The notes: generated from the letters alone by a model not told the origin. DNA of 27,536 bases from an uncultured Eubacteriales bacterium (GCA_900555855.1 USML01000010.1:1-27536); one strand, 5' to 3'. Positions 8,401-16,056 are shown, counted from the first letter of the stretch. Made by a program: numbers and translations.

Positions 8401-8974
8401 GGCGGGCATGGTGGCTTCGCTGAAATTCAAGCTGACGAAGAAGCAGACCCAGATGGCCTATGTAACGCTGGAGGACGCCTCCGGCAGCATGGAGCTGATG
8501 GTCTTTGAAAAGGCGCTGACCGCCGGCGCGCCCTGGCTCCAGCAGGATGCGGCCATCATCGCCTATGGCCGGATCTCCGCCCGGGAGGACGAGGATCCCA
8601 AGCTCATGGTGGACGAGGTCTATCCCCTGAACGAGCAGTATGCCTTCCGCTACGGCGAGATCCGTCTGTCGCAAAAAAACCGCCGGCAGGCCCAGCGGCC
8701 GCAGGCCGCGGCCTTTGAGGAAGCACCGGCGCAGGAACCGCCGGCCGGCGCCGGGGAGAGCGGCAGGACCCTCTGGATCAAAATGAGCTCCCTGCTGGAC
8801 GCCCGGATGGATCCGGTGCAGCAGGCCCTGCGGGCCTTCCCGGGAAAGGACCGGGCGGTGATCTATGTTCTGGATCAGAAAAAGCGGATGGCCTGGAAGA
8901 CAGGCGTCGACGGGGCGGCCGCGCTGCAGAGCCTTGCGCCCACGCTGGGCGGCCACAACCTGGTATTGAAATAG
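5423..8974 (+). CDS. dnaE: DNA polymerase III subunit alpha (DnaE type)
   Basis: The replicative C-family DNA polymerase, 1183 residues. The N-terminal PHP domain starts with NLHLHTEYSLLDG (H8 and H10) and has TDHGVMYG (D41-H42), CELY and NDCHY, so its metal-binding residues look intact. The polymerase active site shows GPGRGSGAGS, then PDFDIDF with acidic residues D398, D400 and D402, and KMDFLGLRNLT with D550. The rest has a helix-hairpin-helix region and an OB-fold (VTVAGMVASLKFKLT to SMELMVFEKAL). There is no internal DEDD exonuclease, so it is DnaE and not PolC. The ATG overlaps the whiA stop, with a strong AGGAGGAG at 5410-5417. An in-frame extension upstream would lie inside whiA and is rejected. 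Confidence 0.97.
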   Translation: MTPFVNLHLHTEYSLLDGACRIDALMERLKELGQTACAITDHGVMYGCVDFYKAAKKAGIKPIIGCELYVAPRTRFDRVYELDSDAFHLVLLCKSMEGYRHLIKLCSAGFTEGFYNKPRVDWDLLQQHHEGLVCLSACLAGQVQQLLLHGNYAAAKECALRYDALFGRGNYYLELQDHGIPEQKQVNAGLLDIHRETGIPLVCTNDCHYLRREDAEMHDVLLCIQTGKTLEDQNRLKFQGTEFYVKSGDEMAQLFPEAPEALENTCRIAEMCQMDFVFGKYHLPAFQLPAGETDARHYMERLCWEGFQQRYPDGPEDYRARLRYELDMIARMGFVEYFLIVGDFVNYAKRQGIPVGPGRGSGAGSMAAYCMRITDVDPMRYNLYFERFINPERVSMPDFDIDFCPRRRQEVIDYVTEKYGKDHVAQIVTFGTMAARAVVRDVGRVMSMPYAEVDMVAKLVPQELKMTLEKALKVSPELKRYYDDDPRVKNLLDMARKIEGMPRNCSTHAAGVIIAAAPVDEYVPLSRSDQGVVCQYVMTTLEELGLLKMDFLGLRNLTVLDDARKMILADGGQLDWEHLDYDDPAVFEMLGKGQTSGVFQMESSGMTDVAVRLKPRSIEDVTAIIALFRPGPMQYIDDYIRCSKNPSAVHYAHPLLAKVLSVTYGCIVYQEQVMEIFRLLAGYSLGKADMVRRAMSKKKMDVLKAERESFVRGNPAEGICGCAANGVPEEVANGIFDQLLDFANYAFNKAHAVCYAVVAYQTAYLKYHYPKEYMAALLTSVLGQNGKVAEYIEQCRGLGVTVLPPDINESRADFSVAGDNIRFGLGSVKNVGVGFIDELVREREKGGRFVSFQDFCQRMSAGDLNKRVLESLIRCGAFDSLGAKRAALLRVYESVLDSAAADSKRNLEGQMDLFGQLQSTFQPVLQLPEVEEFSRRELLAMERETCGLYLSGHPMEELRPLAREVNAIPVGKLFQAVASGEDPYLQDGKFVTVAGMVASLKFKLTKKQTQMAYVTLEDASGSMELMVFEKALTAGAPWLQQDAAIIAYGRISAREDEDPKLMVDEVYPLNEQYAFRYGEIRLSQKNRRQAQRPQAAAFEEAPAQEPPAGAGESGRTLWIKMSSLLDARMDPVQQALRAFPGKDRAVIYVLDQKKRMAWKTGVDGAAALQSLAPTLGGHNLVLK

Positions 8975-8994
8975 AAAACAGAGGATAAAGCAAC

Positions 8995-11385
8995 ATGGAT
9001 GATTTTGACCTGCGCTATACCGCCCTGCGGCGGACCGTGATCGAAAATGAATATGCCCGGCTCAACGAGATGCAGCGAAAGGCCGTTTTGAAGACGGAGG
9101 GGCCGCTGCTGCTGCTGGCGGGCGCCGGCTCCGGCAAGACCACCGTCCTGATCAACCGGATGATCCATCTGCTGCGCTTCGGCGCAGGATATGAGGCGGA
9201 GCTTGCGCCGGACTGGGCCGGCGACGAGGCCCTTGCGGAGCTGGCCGCGCTGGTGGACGATCCTGCCGCGCTGCCGCCCGAGGAGGTCTCCCGGCTTTGC
9301 GCCGTGGATCCGCCCAAGCCCTGGGAGATCATCGCCATCACCTTCACCAACAAGGCGGCGAACGAGCTGCGCTCCCGGCTGGAGGTGGCCTGCGGCGCGC
9401 AGGGGCAGGACATCTGGGCCCACACCTTCCATACGGCCTGCACCCGCATCCTGCGGCGCAATATTGACCGGCTGGGCTATGGAAGCGCCTTTACCATTTA
9501 TGATGAGGACGATAAAAAGCGGCTGGTCACCGCCGTGATCCGGGACATGGGCTTTGATGAAAAGCATTTTGACCCCAAGGGCGTCATGGGCCAGATCTCC
9601 CGCGCCAAGGAAAATCTGCTCACGCCGGAGGACTATGCCGATCAGGCCGGGGACGACCATTACCGTAAGACCGTGGCCCGCATTTATGCGGAATATCAAA
9701 AGCGCTGCCGCAGCGCCGCTGCGCTGGATTTTGACGATATTATTTTCCGGACGGTGGAGCTGCTGCAGACCTGCGACGATGTGCGGGAATACTATCAGCG
9801 GAAGTTCCGCTATGTGCTGGTGGACGAATATCAGGACACCAACCACGCCCAGTATGTGCTCTGCTCGCTGCTGGCCGGCGGCTGGCGCAATTTCTGCGTG
9901 GTGGGCGACGACGACCAGAGCATCTATAAGTTCCGCGGCGCCACCATTGAAAACATCCTTGCCTTTGAAAAGCAGTATCCCGACGCCGTCACCATCCGGC
10001 TGGAGCAGAATTACCGTTCCACCGGCAATATCCTCAGCGCCGCCAACCATGTGATCGCCTGCAACCGGGGCCGCAAGGGCAAGACCCTCTGGACCCAGAA
10101 CGAGACCGGCGAGAAGATCCATTTTTATCAGGCGGAAAATCAGGAGGAGGAGGCCCACTATATCGCCCGGACCATCGCCGCGGCCCACGCTGCCGGCGAG
10201 CCCCTGAAGAGCTTCACCATCCTTTACCGGAACAATGCGCTGAGCAACTTTCTGCAGACCTGCTTTGTTCGCTCCGGCATCCCCTTTGTGGTGGTGCGGG
10301 GCCGGTCCTTTCTGGACTCCATGGAGATCCGGGATATGCGGGCCTATCTGGAGGTCATCCACAACCCCGGCGACAGCGTGCGCCTGCGGCGGATCATCAA
10401 CAATCCCGCCCGAAAGATCGGCCTGAAGACCATGGAGCTTGTGGCGCAGCTGGCGGAGCAGCAGCGGAAGACGGAGTTTGAGATCATCCGTCAGGCGGGG
10501 CAATATCCTGCCCTGGCCCGCAGCAGCGGCCCGCTGGAGAAGTTTGCCGCCATGATCGACGGTCTGCGGGCGCTGGAAAAGGAGGTCCCGCTGGCGGAGC
10601 TGTATCAGGCGCTGCTGGAGCGCTCCGGTTATCTGGCGGCGCTGGAGATGCAAGGCACCGACGAGGCCCGCGGACGCATCGAAAACATTCAGGAGCTGCG
10701 CTCCAACATCGCGGACTATTGCCAGCGGATGGAGAGCGGGGAAGGGACGCCCTCGCTGGAGGGCTTTTTGGAGGAGCTCAGCCTGATCTCCGATGTGGAT
10801 CAGTATGACGAAAACGCCGATACCGTCACCATGATGACCATGCACAGCGCCAAGGGCCTGGAATTTCCGCAGGTTTTCATCGTGGGGGCGGAGGAAGGGC
10901 TTTTTCCCTCCTACCGGGCCATGGAAAACGAGGAGGAGATGGAGGAGGAGCGCCGGCTCTGCTATGTGGCCATGACCCGGGCCAAGCGCTCGCTGACCAT
11001 CACCTGCTCCCAGCGGCGTATGCTCTACGGCCAGACCACCTATGGCCGGCCCTCCCGCTTCGTTGCGGAGATCCCGGAGGAGCTGGTGGAGCAGGTCTCC
11101 CGTTCCGGCTCCGGCAGAGACATGGGCTCGGCCCTGCGGCAGGCCAGCCAGCAGCGCCAGCTCCAGCTGAAGCAGCGGATCCGGGCGGAAAGCTATCAGC
11201 CACAGCCTGCGGCAGATCTGGATTTCAAGCCGGGGATGCAGGTATTGCACAAGGCCTTTGGCCCCGGACGGATCCTGGAGACCACGCCCATGGGCGGCGA
11301 CCTGCTGCTGAATATCCGCTTTGAAAAGGCCGGGGACAAGCTGATGATGGCAAAAACGGCCTCCCGGTTTATGAAGAAGCTCTGA
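8995..11385 (+). CDS. pcrA: ATP-dependent DNA helicase PcrA/UvrD
   Basis: A 796-residue superfamily 1A 3'-5' helicase for repair and for clearing replication forks. Walker A AGAGSGKTT is at residues 42-50, motif Ia is ITFTNKAANEL, and motif II VDEYQDT has D277-E278. GDDDQSIYKFRGA (motif III), LEQNYRS (motif IV), VTMMTMHSAKGLEFPQV (motif V) and YVAMTRAK (motif VI) follow in order. The C-terminus (FKPGMQVLHKAFGPGRI) is the Tudor-like domain that in PcrA binds RNA polymerase. Two oddities are a roughly 20-residue N-terminal extension and an insert of about 40 residues (around 61-103) between Walker A and motif Ia. The ribosome binding site is modest (GAGG, 10 bases upstream). It is the last gene of the murB operon. 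Confidence 0.95.
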   Translation: MDDFDLRYTALRRTVIENEYARLNEMQRKAVLKTEGPLLLLAGAGSGKTTVLINRMIHLLRFGAGYEAELAPDWAGDEALAELAALVDDPAALPPEEVSRLCAVDPPKPWEIIAITFTNKAANELRSRLEVACGAQGQDIWAHTFHTACTRILRRNIDRLGYGSAFTIYDEDDKKRLVTAVIRDMGFDEKHFDPKGVMGQISRAKENLLTPEDYADQAGDDHYRKTVARIYAEYQKRCRSAAALDFDDIIFRTVELLQTCDDVREYYQRKFRYVLVDEYQDTNHAQYVLCSLLAGGWRNFCVVGDDDQSIYKFRGATIENILAFEKQYPDAVTIRLEQNYRSTGNILSAANHVIACNRGRKGKTLWTQNETGEKIHFYQAENQEEEAHYIARTIAAAHAAGEPLKSFTILYRNNALSNFLQTCFVRSGIPFVVVRGRSFLDSMEIRDMRAYLEVIHNPGDSVRLRRIINNPARKIGLKTMELVAQLAEQQRKTEFEIIRQAGQYPALARSSGPLEKFAAMIDGLRALEKEVPLAELYQALLERSGYLAALEMQGTDEARGRIENIQELRSNIADYCQRMESGEGTPSLEGFLEELSLISDVDQYDENADTVTMMTMHSAKGLEFPQVFIVGAEEGLFPSYRAMENEEEMEEERRLCYVAMTRAKRSLTITCSQRRMLYGQTTYGRPSRFVAEIPEELVEQVSRSGSGRDMGSALRQASQQRQLQLKQRIRAESYQPQPAADLDFKPGMQVLHKAFGPGRILETTPMGGDLLLNIRFEKAGDKLMMAKTASRFMKKL

Positions 11386-11395
11386 GAAGCTTTAC

Positions 11396-11450
11396 CCGCT
11401 TTTTACAAAAACAGGCTTTCTTCTTTGACAAAAAAGCGGTATGATAAGAT
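11396..11450 (+). promoter_or_regulatory. Promoter region with a 9-bp inverted repeat before the HAD phosphatase gene
   Basis: CCGCTTTTT at 11396-11404 and its exact reverse complement at 11431-11439 flank 26 bases. The right arm is followed at once by TATGAT (11440-11445), a good -10. TTGACA at 11425-11430 lies only nine bases before it, too close for a normal promoter. No good -35 lies 17 bp upstream. The region most likely holds the promoter of the next gene; the repeat could be an operator or a weak terminator of pcrA. Confidence 0.35.
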
Positions 11451-11494
11451 CGAGATAAGAAAAGAAGAAGGAAAGAGAAAGGAACAAGCACTTT

Positions 11495-12286
11495 ATGGAA
11501 GAGCTGAGAAAGAAAAAAGGCATTATCTGCGATATGGACGGCGTCATCTACCACGGAAACAAGCTTTTGCCCGGGGTAAAGGAGTTTGTGGACTGGCTCT
11601 ATCGGGAAAAAAAGAATTTCCTGTTTTTGACCAATTCCTCCGAGCGTTCCCCCAAGGAGCTGCAGCAGAAGCTCAAGCGCATGGGGCTGGAGGTGGACGA
11701 AAGCCATTTTTACACCAGCGCACTGGCCACGGCCCGGTTCATCCGGAATCAGGCCCCCGGCTGCAGCGCTTATGTCATCGGCGGCGCGGGTCTGATCATG
11801 GCGCTGCATGACGAGGGCATTACCATGAATGATGTAGACCCGGATTATGTGATCATCGGCGAAGGCAACACCTATAATTACGAAAATATTCTGAAGGCTG
11901 TCCGGCTGGTGATGCGCGGCGCGCGCCTGATCGGTACCAACAGTGACCTTACCGGCCCCTCGGAGGATGGGATCATTCCCGCCTGCCGGGCTATGATCGC
12001 CCCCATTGAAATGGCCACTGGCCAGACCGCCTATTTCGTGGGCAAGCCCAATCCGCTGATGATGCGCACGGGGCTGAAGATCCTGGGCGTCCATTCTGAG
12101 GAGGCCGTCATGATCGGCGACCGGATGGATACGGATATGGTGGCGGGCATTGAGACCGGTTTGGACACCGTTTTGGTGTTGTCTGGCGTGACGGACAAGA
12201 ACGATATCAAAAAGTTCCCCTACCGGCCTCGGCTGGTGCTGAACGGCGTGGGAGATATCCCGCCCGCAGCGGCGGAAAACGCCTGA
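11495..12286 (+). CDS. HAD-IIA family phosphatase (NagD-like)
   Basis: A 263-residue haloacid-dehalogenase-type hydrolase of subfamily IIA, the NagD/AraL/4-nitrophenylphosphatase group. Motif I is CDMDGVIY with the nucleophile D13 and acid/base D15. Motif II is FLTNSS (T46). The motif III lysine is in FVGKPNP (K184), and motif IV is GDRMDTD (D209 and D214). The C2-type cap lies between motifs II and III. Family members dephosphorylate nucleotides or sugar phosphates; the substrate here is not evident. The AAAGGA site is 11 bases upstream of the ATG. It appears to be a single-gene unit between pcrA and the convergent nhaC-type gene. Confidence 0.88.
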   Translation: MEELRKKKGIICDMDGVIYHGNKLLPGVKEFVDWLYREKKNFLFLTNSSERSPKELQQKLKRMGLEVDESHFYTSALATARFIRNQAPGCSAYVIGGAGLIMALHDEGITMNDVDPDYVIIGEGNTYNYENILKAVRLVMRGARLIGTNSDLTGPSEDGIIPACRAMIAPIEMATGQTAYFVGKPNPLMMRTGLKILGVHSEEAVMIGDRMDTDMVAGIETGLDTVLVLSGVTDKNDIKKFPYRPRLVLNGVGDIPPAAAENA

Positions 12287-12338
12287 TCCCCCGGGAAGCC
12301 CCGCCTTTGAAAGATTGAAAGATCAGATCATCGCATGG

Positions 12339-12365
12339 AAAAAGCCCGGCGCTTTTGCGCCGGGC
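12339..12365 (-). terminator. Terminator of the antiporter gene (shared between convergent genes)
   Basis: A 9-bp GC stem (GCCCGGCGC at 12344-12352 and GCGCCGGGC at 12357-12365) with a TTTT loop. On the minus strand it is followed by five T's, ideal for the antiporter gene. On the plus strand the tail (CTTGCTATTTG) is poor but may also stop the HAD gene transcript. Confidence 0.8.
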
Positions 12366-12391
12366 CTTGCTATTTGTGTTTGGATCAGGGA

Positions 12392-14110
12392 TCATTTCGC
12401 CGGCTGCTTGCTGGCGGCGGCGATCTCGTCGATCATATCCTTATGCTTCGTGGAAACGACGGCCTTGATGACCAGCAGCGTGCCGATCATCAGCGCGATG
12501 GCGATGGCCAGGCAGATGATCCAGTTCTGGATCAGGCCGGCAATGATGAAGCAGACGAAGGAGACAATGGCCACGGTGACGGCGTAGGGGAACTGCGTGA
12601 ACACATGGTTCAAATGGAAGCAGTGGGCGCCGGCAGAGGCCATGATGGTGGTATCGGAGATGGGGGAGCAGTGGTCGCCCATAACGCCGCCGGCACAGGC
12701 CGCAGCCAGACCGATGGTGCAGAGGATGGGATCCACATCATAATTGAAGACATTGACCACGATGGGGGCCATGATGCCGATGGTGCCCCAGGAGGTGCCG
12801 GTGGCGAAGCCGATAGCGCAGCCAATGATGAAGATGATGGCGGGCAGGAAGAGCTTCAGCTCGCCTGCGCCGGCCATGGCTTCCTTGACGAACTCCGCAG
12901 AATACATAGCGTTGCGGGTGAAGGAGCACAAGGTCCAGGCGAAGGTCAGGATCAGAATGGGGGCGATCATCTGGATAAAGCCCTTGGGGACGGATTCAAA
13001 GCTCTTGTCAAAGTCGATGGAGCCACGGATCCAGAAATACAGGAAGGTGAACACCAGACCGATCAGACCGCCGATGGACAGACCCACAGCAGCATCTGCA
13101 TCGGAGAAGGAGCTGACAAAGTCGTTGCCATCGAAGTAGCCGCCGGAATAGATCATACCAATGATGCAGGCCACGATCAGAACCACTACAGGCAGCACCA
13201 GATCCAATACGGAGGATTTACCCTTGGCGGGCTTCTCATAATCGTCCGCGCCTTCGAAGGGACGCTCTTCTGTGGTGAACAGATCGCCCTTGACCTGGGC
13301 GTTGTATTCATGCTTCAGCATGGGTCCATAGTCCAGATTCAGCAGGGAGGTGACAACGATCATGACCAGCGTCAGCAAGCAGTAGTAGTTATAGGGGATC
13401 TGCTTGATGAACATATCAAAGCCATTGACTGTAGAAGAGGTAACATAGCCGGAAACGGCGGCGGCCCAGGAGGACACGGGAGCGATCATGCACACCGGAG
13501 CGGCAGTCGCGTCGATGATGTAGGCCAGCTTGGCGCGGGAGATCTTGTGGCTCTCGGTGACGGGACGCATAACGGCGCCCACGGTCAGGCAGTTGAAATA
13601 GTCGTCGATGAAGATCAGCACGCCCAGCAGCATGGTCATCAGCTGCGCGCCGGCGCGGCTCTTCACGGAGTGGGTAGCCCAGCGGCCGAAGGCCTCGGAG
13701 CCGCCGCCCTTGTTCATCAGATCCACCATGATGCCCAGCACGACCAGGAAGACGATGATGCCCATGTCGTAGCTGTCGGCCAGGACGGAGATGATGCCGT
13801 AGTTGGAGCCGACCAGCTCAACGATGGTCTGCCAGGGATGGAACTGCGTGTAGAGCAGGGCGCCCACAAGGCAGCCAAAGAACAGGGAGGAATAAACCTC
13901 CTTGCTGATCAGCGCCAGCGCGATGGCCACGATGGGGGGGAGCAGAGACCAGAAGGTGGCGGCAAAGGGGGTATTGGTCTCGACCGTTTCACCGTCGATG
14001 GTCAGAACCGGATTGGGCTTGCCCTGAAAAGAAGTGCCGAGGAAGATCAGCAACCCGACGATCACCAGAAGGGCGATCAGATAGGTCACTTTTGCGCGTT
14101 TTGTTTTCAT
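12392..14110 (-). CDS. Na+/H+ antiporter, NhaC family
   Basis: A 572-residue polytopic membrane protein with around twelve or more hydrophobic segments, of the NhaC-like antiporter family that exchanges sodium (or an organic substrate) for protons. The N-terminal segment TYLIALLVIVGLLIFLG is followed by a short extracellular-looking loop and LPPIVAIALALISKEVYSSLFFG. FIDDYFNCLTVGAVMRP, GTSWGTIGIMAPIV and MGDHCSPISDTTIMAS are strong family signatures; the aspartates in the first and last are likely ion-coupling residues. The length is above the 450-500 of classical NhaC but usual for this longer subgroup. AAAGGAGC (14121-14128) precedes the ATG. The ion or substrate is not predictable from sequence. 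Confidence 0.9.
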   Translation of the reverse strand: MKTKRAKVTYLIALLVIVGLLIFLGTSFQGKPNPVLTIDGETVETNTPFAATFWSLLPPIVAIALALISKEVYSSLFFGCLVGALLYTQFHPWQTIVELVGSNYGIISVLADSYDMGIIVFLVVLGIMVDLMNKGGGSEAFGRWATHSVKSRAGAQLMTMLLGVLIFIDDYFNCLTVGAVMRPVTESHKISRAKLAYIIDATAAPVCMIAPVSSWAAAVSGYVTSSTVNGFDMFIKQIPYNYYCLLTLVMIVVTSLLNLDYGPMLKHEYNAQVKGDLFTTEERPFEGADDYEKPAKGKSSVLDLVLPVVVLIVACIIGMIYSGGYFDGNDFVSSFSDADAAVGLSIGGLIGLVFTFLYFWIRGSIDFDKSFESVPKGFIQMIAPILILTFAWTLCSFTRNAMYSAEFVKEAMAGAGELKLFLPAIIFIIGCAIGFATGTSWGTIGIMAPIVVNVFNYDVDPILCTIGLAAACAGGVMGDHCSPISDTTIMASAGAHCFHLNHVFTQFPYAVTVAIVSFVCFIIAGLIQNWIICLAIAIALMIGTLLVIKAVVSTKHKDMIDEIAAASKQPAK

Positions 14111-14145
14111 TTTAGGATCCGCTCCTTTGTTAATAATACGACTGC

Positions 14146-14174
14146 ATTATATCAGCTCGTTCACAAATTGTAAA
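14146..14174 (-). promoter_or_regulatory. Sigma-A promoter of the antiporter gene
   Basis: On the minus strand TTTACA (14169-14174) and a perfect TATAAT (14146-14151) are separated by exactly 17 bp, 35 bases before the start codon. Confidence 0.85.
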
Positions 14175-14228
14175 TACTCTTTTGTGCATTTCAAGAAAAA
14201 ATCCGGATTTACCGAAAAAAGGTATAAT

Positions 14229-14253
14229 AAAAAATGCACAGCCTAAGCTGTGC
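14229..14253 (-). terminator. Terminator of rpe
   Basis: On the minus strand a 7-bp stem (GCACAGC / GCTGTGC, 14236-14253) with a 4-base loop is followed by ATTTTTTATT. It lies 21 bases past the rpe stop codon. Confidence 0.8.
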
Positions 14254-14273
14254 AAAAAATAACAATATAATTG

Positions 14274-14921
14274 TCAAATTTGTTTGAAAAACCGAACGGC
14301 CCGGGCCACATCCTCCGCGCCGAAGACGGCGGAGCCTGCCACCAGCACATCTGCGCCTGACGAAACCGCCAAAGCCGCGTTGCTTTGATTGATGCCGCCG
14401 TCAATCTCCAGCAGGAAGGAAAGCCCCTGTGCCTCCCGCTGGGCTCGAAGGGCCTCCAGCTTCGGCAGCGCAGAGGGCAGAAAAGCCTGTCCGCCAAAGC
14501 CCGGCTCCACGCTCATCACCAGCACCATATCGCACAGGGGAAGATAGGGGAAGACGGCTTCCGCCGGCGTATTGGGCTTGATGGTCAGGGCGGCGCGGCA
14601 GCCCAGGGCATGGATCTGCTGCAGCAGCGCAGCCTTGTCGCCCTCCGCCTCCAGATGGATGTTCAGAAGGTCGGCGCCGGCCTTTGCAAAGGCCTCCAGA
14701 TAGCGCGCCGGCTGGGAGATCATCAGATGCACATCCAAAAAGCCGGGGGTGGCCTTGCGCAGAGACTTGACCACGGGGACGCCGATGGAGATATTGGGGA
14801 CGAAATGCCCGTCCATCACATCCACATGGAGCCAATCGGCTCCGGCCTGCAAAACGGCTTCCACATCCCGCTGCAGATTGGCAAAATCGGCGGAAAGGAT
14901 CGAGGGGGCGAGCATCGGCAT
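14274..14921 (-). CDS. rpe: Ribulose-phosphate 3-epimerase
   Basis: Rpe interconverts ribulose-5-phosphate and xylulose-5-phosphate in the pentose phosphate pathway. The 215-residue TIM-barrel protein shows every signature: APSILSADFANL at the N-terminus, HVDVMDGHFVPNISIG with the catalytic aspartate, VHLMISQP, MSVEPGFGGQAF, LEIDGGI and the phosphate-binding end ADVLVAGSAVFG. The start chosen is the first M of MPMLAPS, because AAGAAGG lies seven bases upstream. A longer reading frame from 15017 adds 32 basic residues foreign to the family and crosses the promoter. It stands alone, unlike the common rsgA-rpe arrangement, with its own promoter and terminator. Confidence 0.96.
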   Translation of the reverse strand: MPMLAPSILSADFANLQRDVEAVLQAGADWLHVDVMDGHFVPNISIGVPVVKSLRKATPGFLDVHLMISQPARYLEAFAKAGADLLNIHLEAEGDKAALLQQIHALGCRAALTIKPNTPAEAVFPYLPLCDMVLVMSVEPGFGGQAFLPSALPKLEALRAQREAQGLSFLLEIDGGINQSNAALAVSSGADVLVAGSAVFGAEDVARAVRFFKQI

Positions 14922-14954
14922 AGGGCGTACCTTCTTTCTGATGAGTGTTTTCTT

Positions 14955-14983
14955 AGTATACTCGCATTTTTTCCGTTTGTAAA
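14955..14983 (-). promoter_or_regulatory. Sigma-A promoter of rpe
   Basis: On the minus strand TTTACA (14978-14983) and TATACT (14955-14960) are 17 bp apart, 33 bases before the chosen rpe start. It lies inside the rejected upstream extension of rpe, which supports the shorter gene. Confidence 0.8.
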
Positions 14984-14987
14984 GACG

Positions 14988-15045
14988 AAAAAACGCCGGC
15001 CGGCGGCATCCGGGCAAGCCCCGGCGCGCAGACTGCCGCGCCGGG
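14988..15045 (-). terminator. Possible terminator region of the MerR-type gene
   Basis: Two GC-rich hairpins follow the stop codon on the minus strand: a 9-bp stem (CCCGGCGCG / CGCGCCGGG, 15020-15045) without a T-tract, then a short GCCG/CGGC stem directly followed by GTTTTTT (14988-15007). Only the second has the tail of a terminator, and its stem is short. Confidence 0.4.
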
Positions 15046-15061
15046 ACCCGGGTGCTGATCC

Positions 15062-15877
15062 TTACTGCTTCCGCACGGGGAAGCAGACCTCCGTGACGAA
15101 CTGCGCAGGGTCCTTCGTCTCGTGGGGGCTGACATGATAGATATCGAACATGGGGCCGCAGGGCGTATAGCCGTTATCCCGGATCCATGCGGTGACGGCG
15201 GCCACCACATCGTTGATCTGGTCATAGCCGCCCTGGAAGGTGCAGCCGGCATAGGTGACTGCAGGCAGGGTGCGGAAGCGGACATGCGCCGTATCCGGGT
15301 AATGGCCCTGAACGGTCTTCTGGGCCTCCACCTCCACATCCGTCTCCTGATATTCCTCGTCCAGAAAGACCACGCTGCAAAGACAGGGGTCCGCGGGGAC
15401 CAGGCGCATGGCGTCGGTCTCCTCGCAGAGGAGCTTCCAGACCAGACCCTCGTCCTCATACCGGGGCAGCTTCATGCGGACGCAGGCGGCATAGCGCTCC
15501 GGCAGGGTGCGGATGACAACATTATAATTCATAGACGCTTCCTTTCTCAGCCGTTCCATGGCCGTGTCCAGAAGGCGCAGCCTGCGCGCCGCTTCGGCGG
15601 CCTCCTCCCGCAGACGAAGCCTTTGAGCGGAAAGGCTGCGTTCCAGCGCTTCCCGGTCGTCCCAAAGGGCCAGAAGCTCCCGCACCTCGGTTAGCCGGAA
15701 GCCCATCTCCTTCAGGGCGGTGATGCGGCTGGCCACGGGGAGCTGATCCTCCCGATAATACCGGTAGTCGGTAAAGCGGTCCGTCTGGGCGGGGTTCAGC
15801 AGGCCGATCTCGTCGTAATGGCGCAGCATGCGGACGCTGATCCTGGACAGTTTTGAAAATTCTCCGATTTTCAGCAT
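15062..15877 (-). CDS. MerR family transcriptional regulator with GyrI-like effector domain
   Basis: A 271-residue regulator of the BmrR type. The N-terminal winged helix (LKIGEFSKLSRISVRMLRHY, then DEIGLLNPA and YRYYREDQL) is the MerR DNA-binding domain. A coiled coil of about residues 77-112 (ERSLSAQRLRLREEAAEAAR) forms the dimer. From about 115 to the end it has a GyrI/AraC-like ligand-binding domain (NYNVVIRTLPERYAACVR to MFDIYHVSPHE), which in relatives binds bulky, often cationic, drugs. No efflux pump lies next to it, so the target may be itself or distant. GGAGG at 15885-15889 precedes the ATG. The promoter has the long spacer typical of MerR control. Confidence 0.92.
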   Translation of the reverse strand: MLKIGEFSKLSRISVRMLRHYDEIGLLNPAQTDRFTDYRYYREDQLPVASRITALKEMGFRLTEVRELLALWDDREALERSLSAQRLRLREEAAEAARRLRLLDTAMERLRKEASMNYNVVIRTLPERYAACVRMKLPRYEDEGLVWKLLCEETDAMRLVPADPCLCSVVFLDEEYQETDVEVEAQKTVQGHYPDTAHVRFRTLPAVTYAGCTFQGGYDQINDVVAAVTAWIRDNGYTPCGPMFDIYHVSPHETKDPAQFVTEVCFPVRKQ

Positions 15878-15918
15878 AGCGGTACCTCCGTGCTGACAGG
15901 TTTTCTGAGCTCCCCTTC

Positions 15919-15949
15919 AGGATAAGGCCTGACACAGTGGGAGAGTCAA
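15919..15949 (-). promoter_or_regulatory. MerR-type promoter with 19-bp spacer
   Basis: On the minus strand TTGACT (15944-15949) and TATCCT (15919-15924) are separated by exactly 19 bp. This is the over-long spacing that MerR proteins correct by twisting DNA on activation. The spacer carries an imperfect dyad (CTCCCACTGTGTCAGG). It lies 41 bases before the regulator's own start, which points to autoregulation. Confidence 0.72.
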
Positions 15950-16010
15950 GGGGAATTTTTGCGTCTTTCCCTTTCATTTTAATTTTAGCAGACGGACGCC
16001 CGCTGTCAAC

Positions 16011-16056
16011 GAAAAAGCAAAGGCAGCCCGTCCGTCCTGCAGGACGGCAGGCTGCC
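16011..16056 (-). terminator. Terminator of ypeB
   Basis: On the minus strand a long hairpin (outer GGCAGCC/GGCTGCC, inner CCGTCC/GGACGG, with a small internal bulge and TGCA loop) is followed by TTTGCTTTTTC. It starts 15 bases past the ypeB stop. Confidence 0.85.

Noticed and set aside
6284..11250. Two very long minus-strand frames opposite dnaE and pcrA
   Set aside because: Same reason: shadows of GC-rich coding sequence, with no ribosome binding site or recognisable domain.
11425..11430. TTGACA as the -35 of the HAD gene promoter
   Set aside because: No acceptable -10 lies 16-18 bp downstream; the TATGAT box is only nine bases away.
12335..14173. 612-residue plus-strand frame rich in Gly, Asp, His and Gln
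   Set aside because: It lies opposite the antiporter gene, whose membrane segments and signature motifs are clear; the composition is that of a reversed transmembrane gene.
14922..15017. N-terminal extension of rpe by 32 residues
   Set aside because: It contains the rpe promoter, has no family similarity, and the ATG at 14921 has a ribosome binding site at normal distance.
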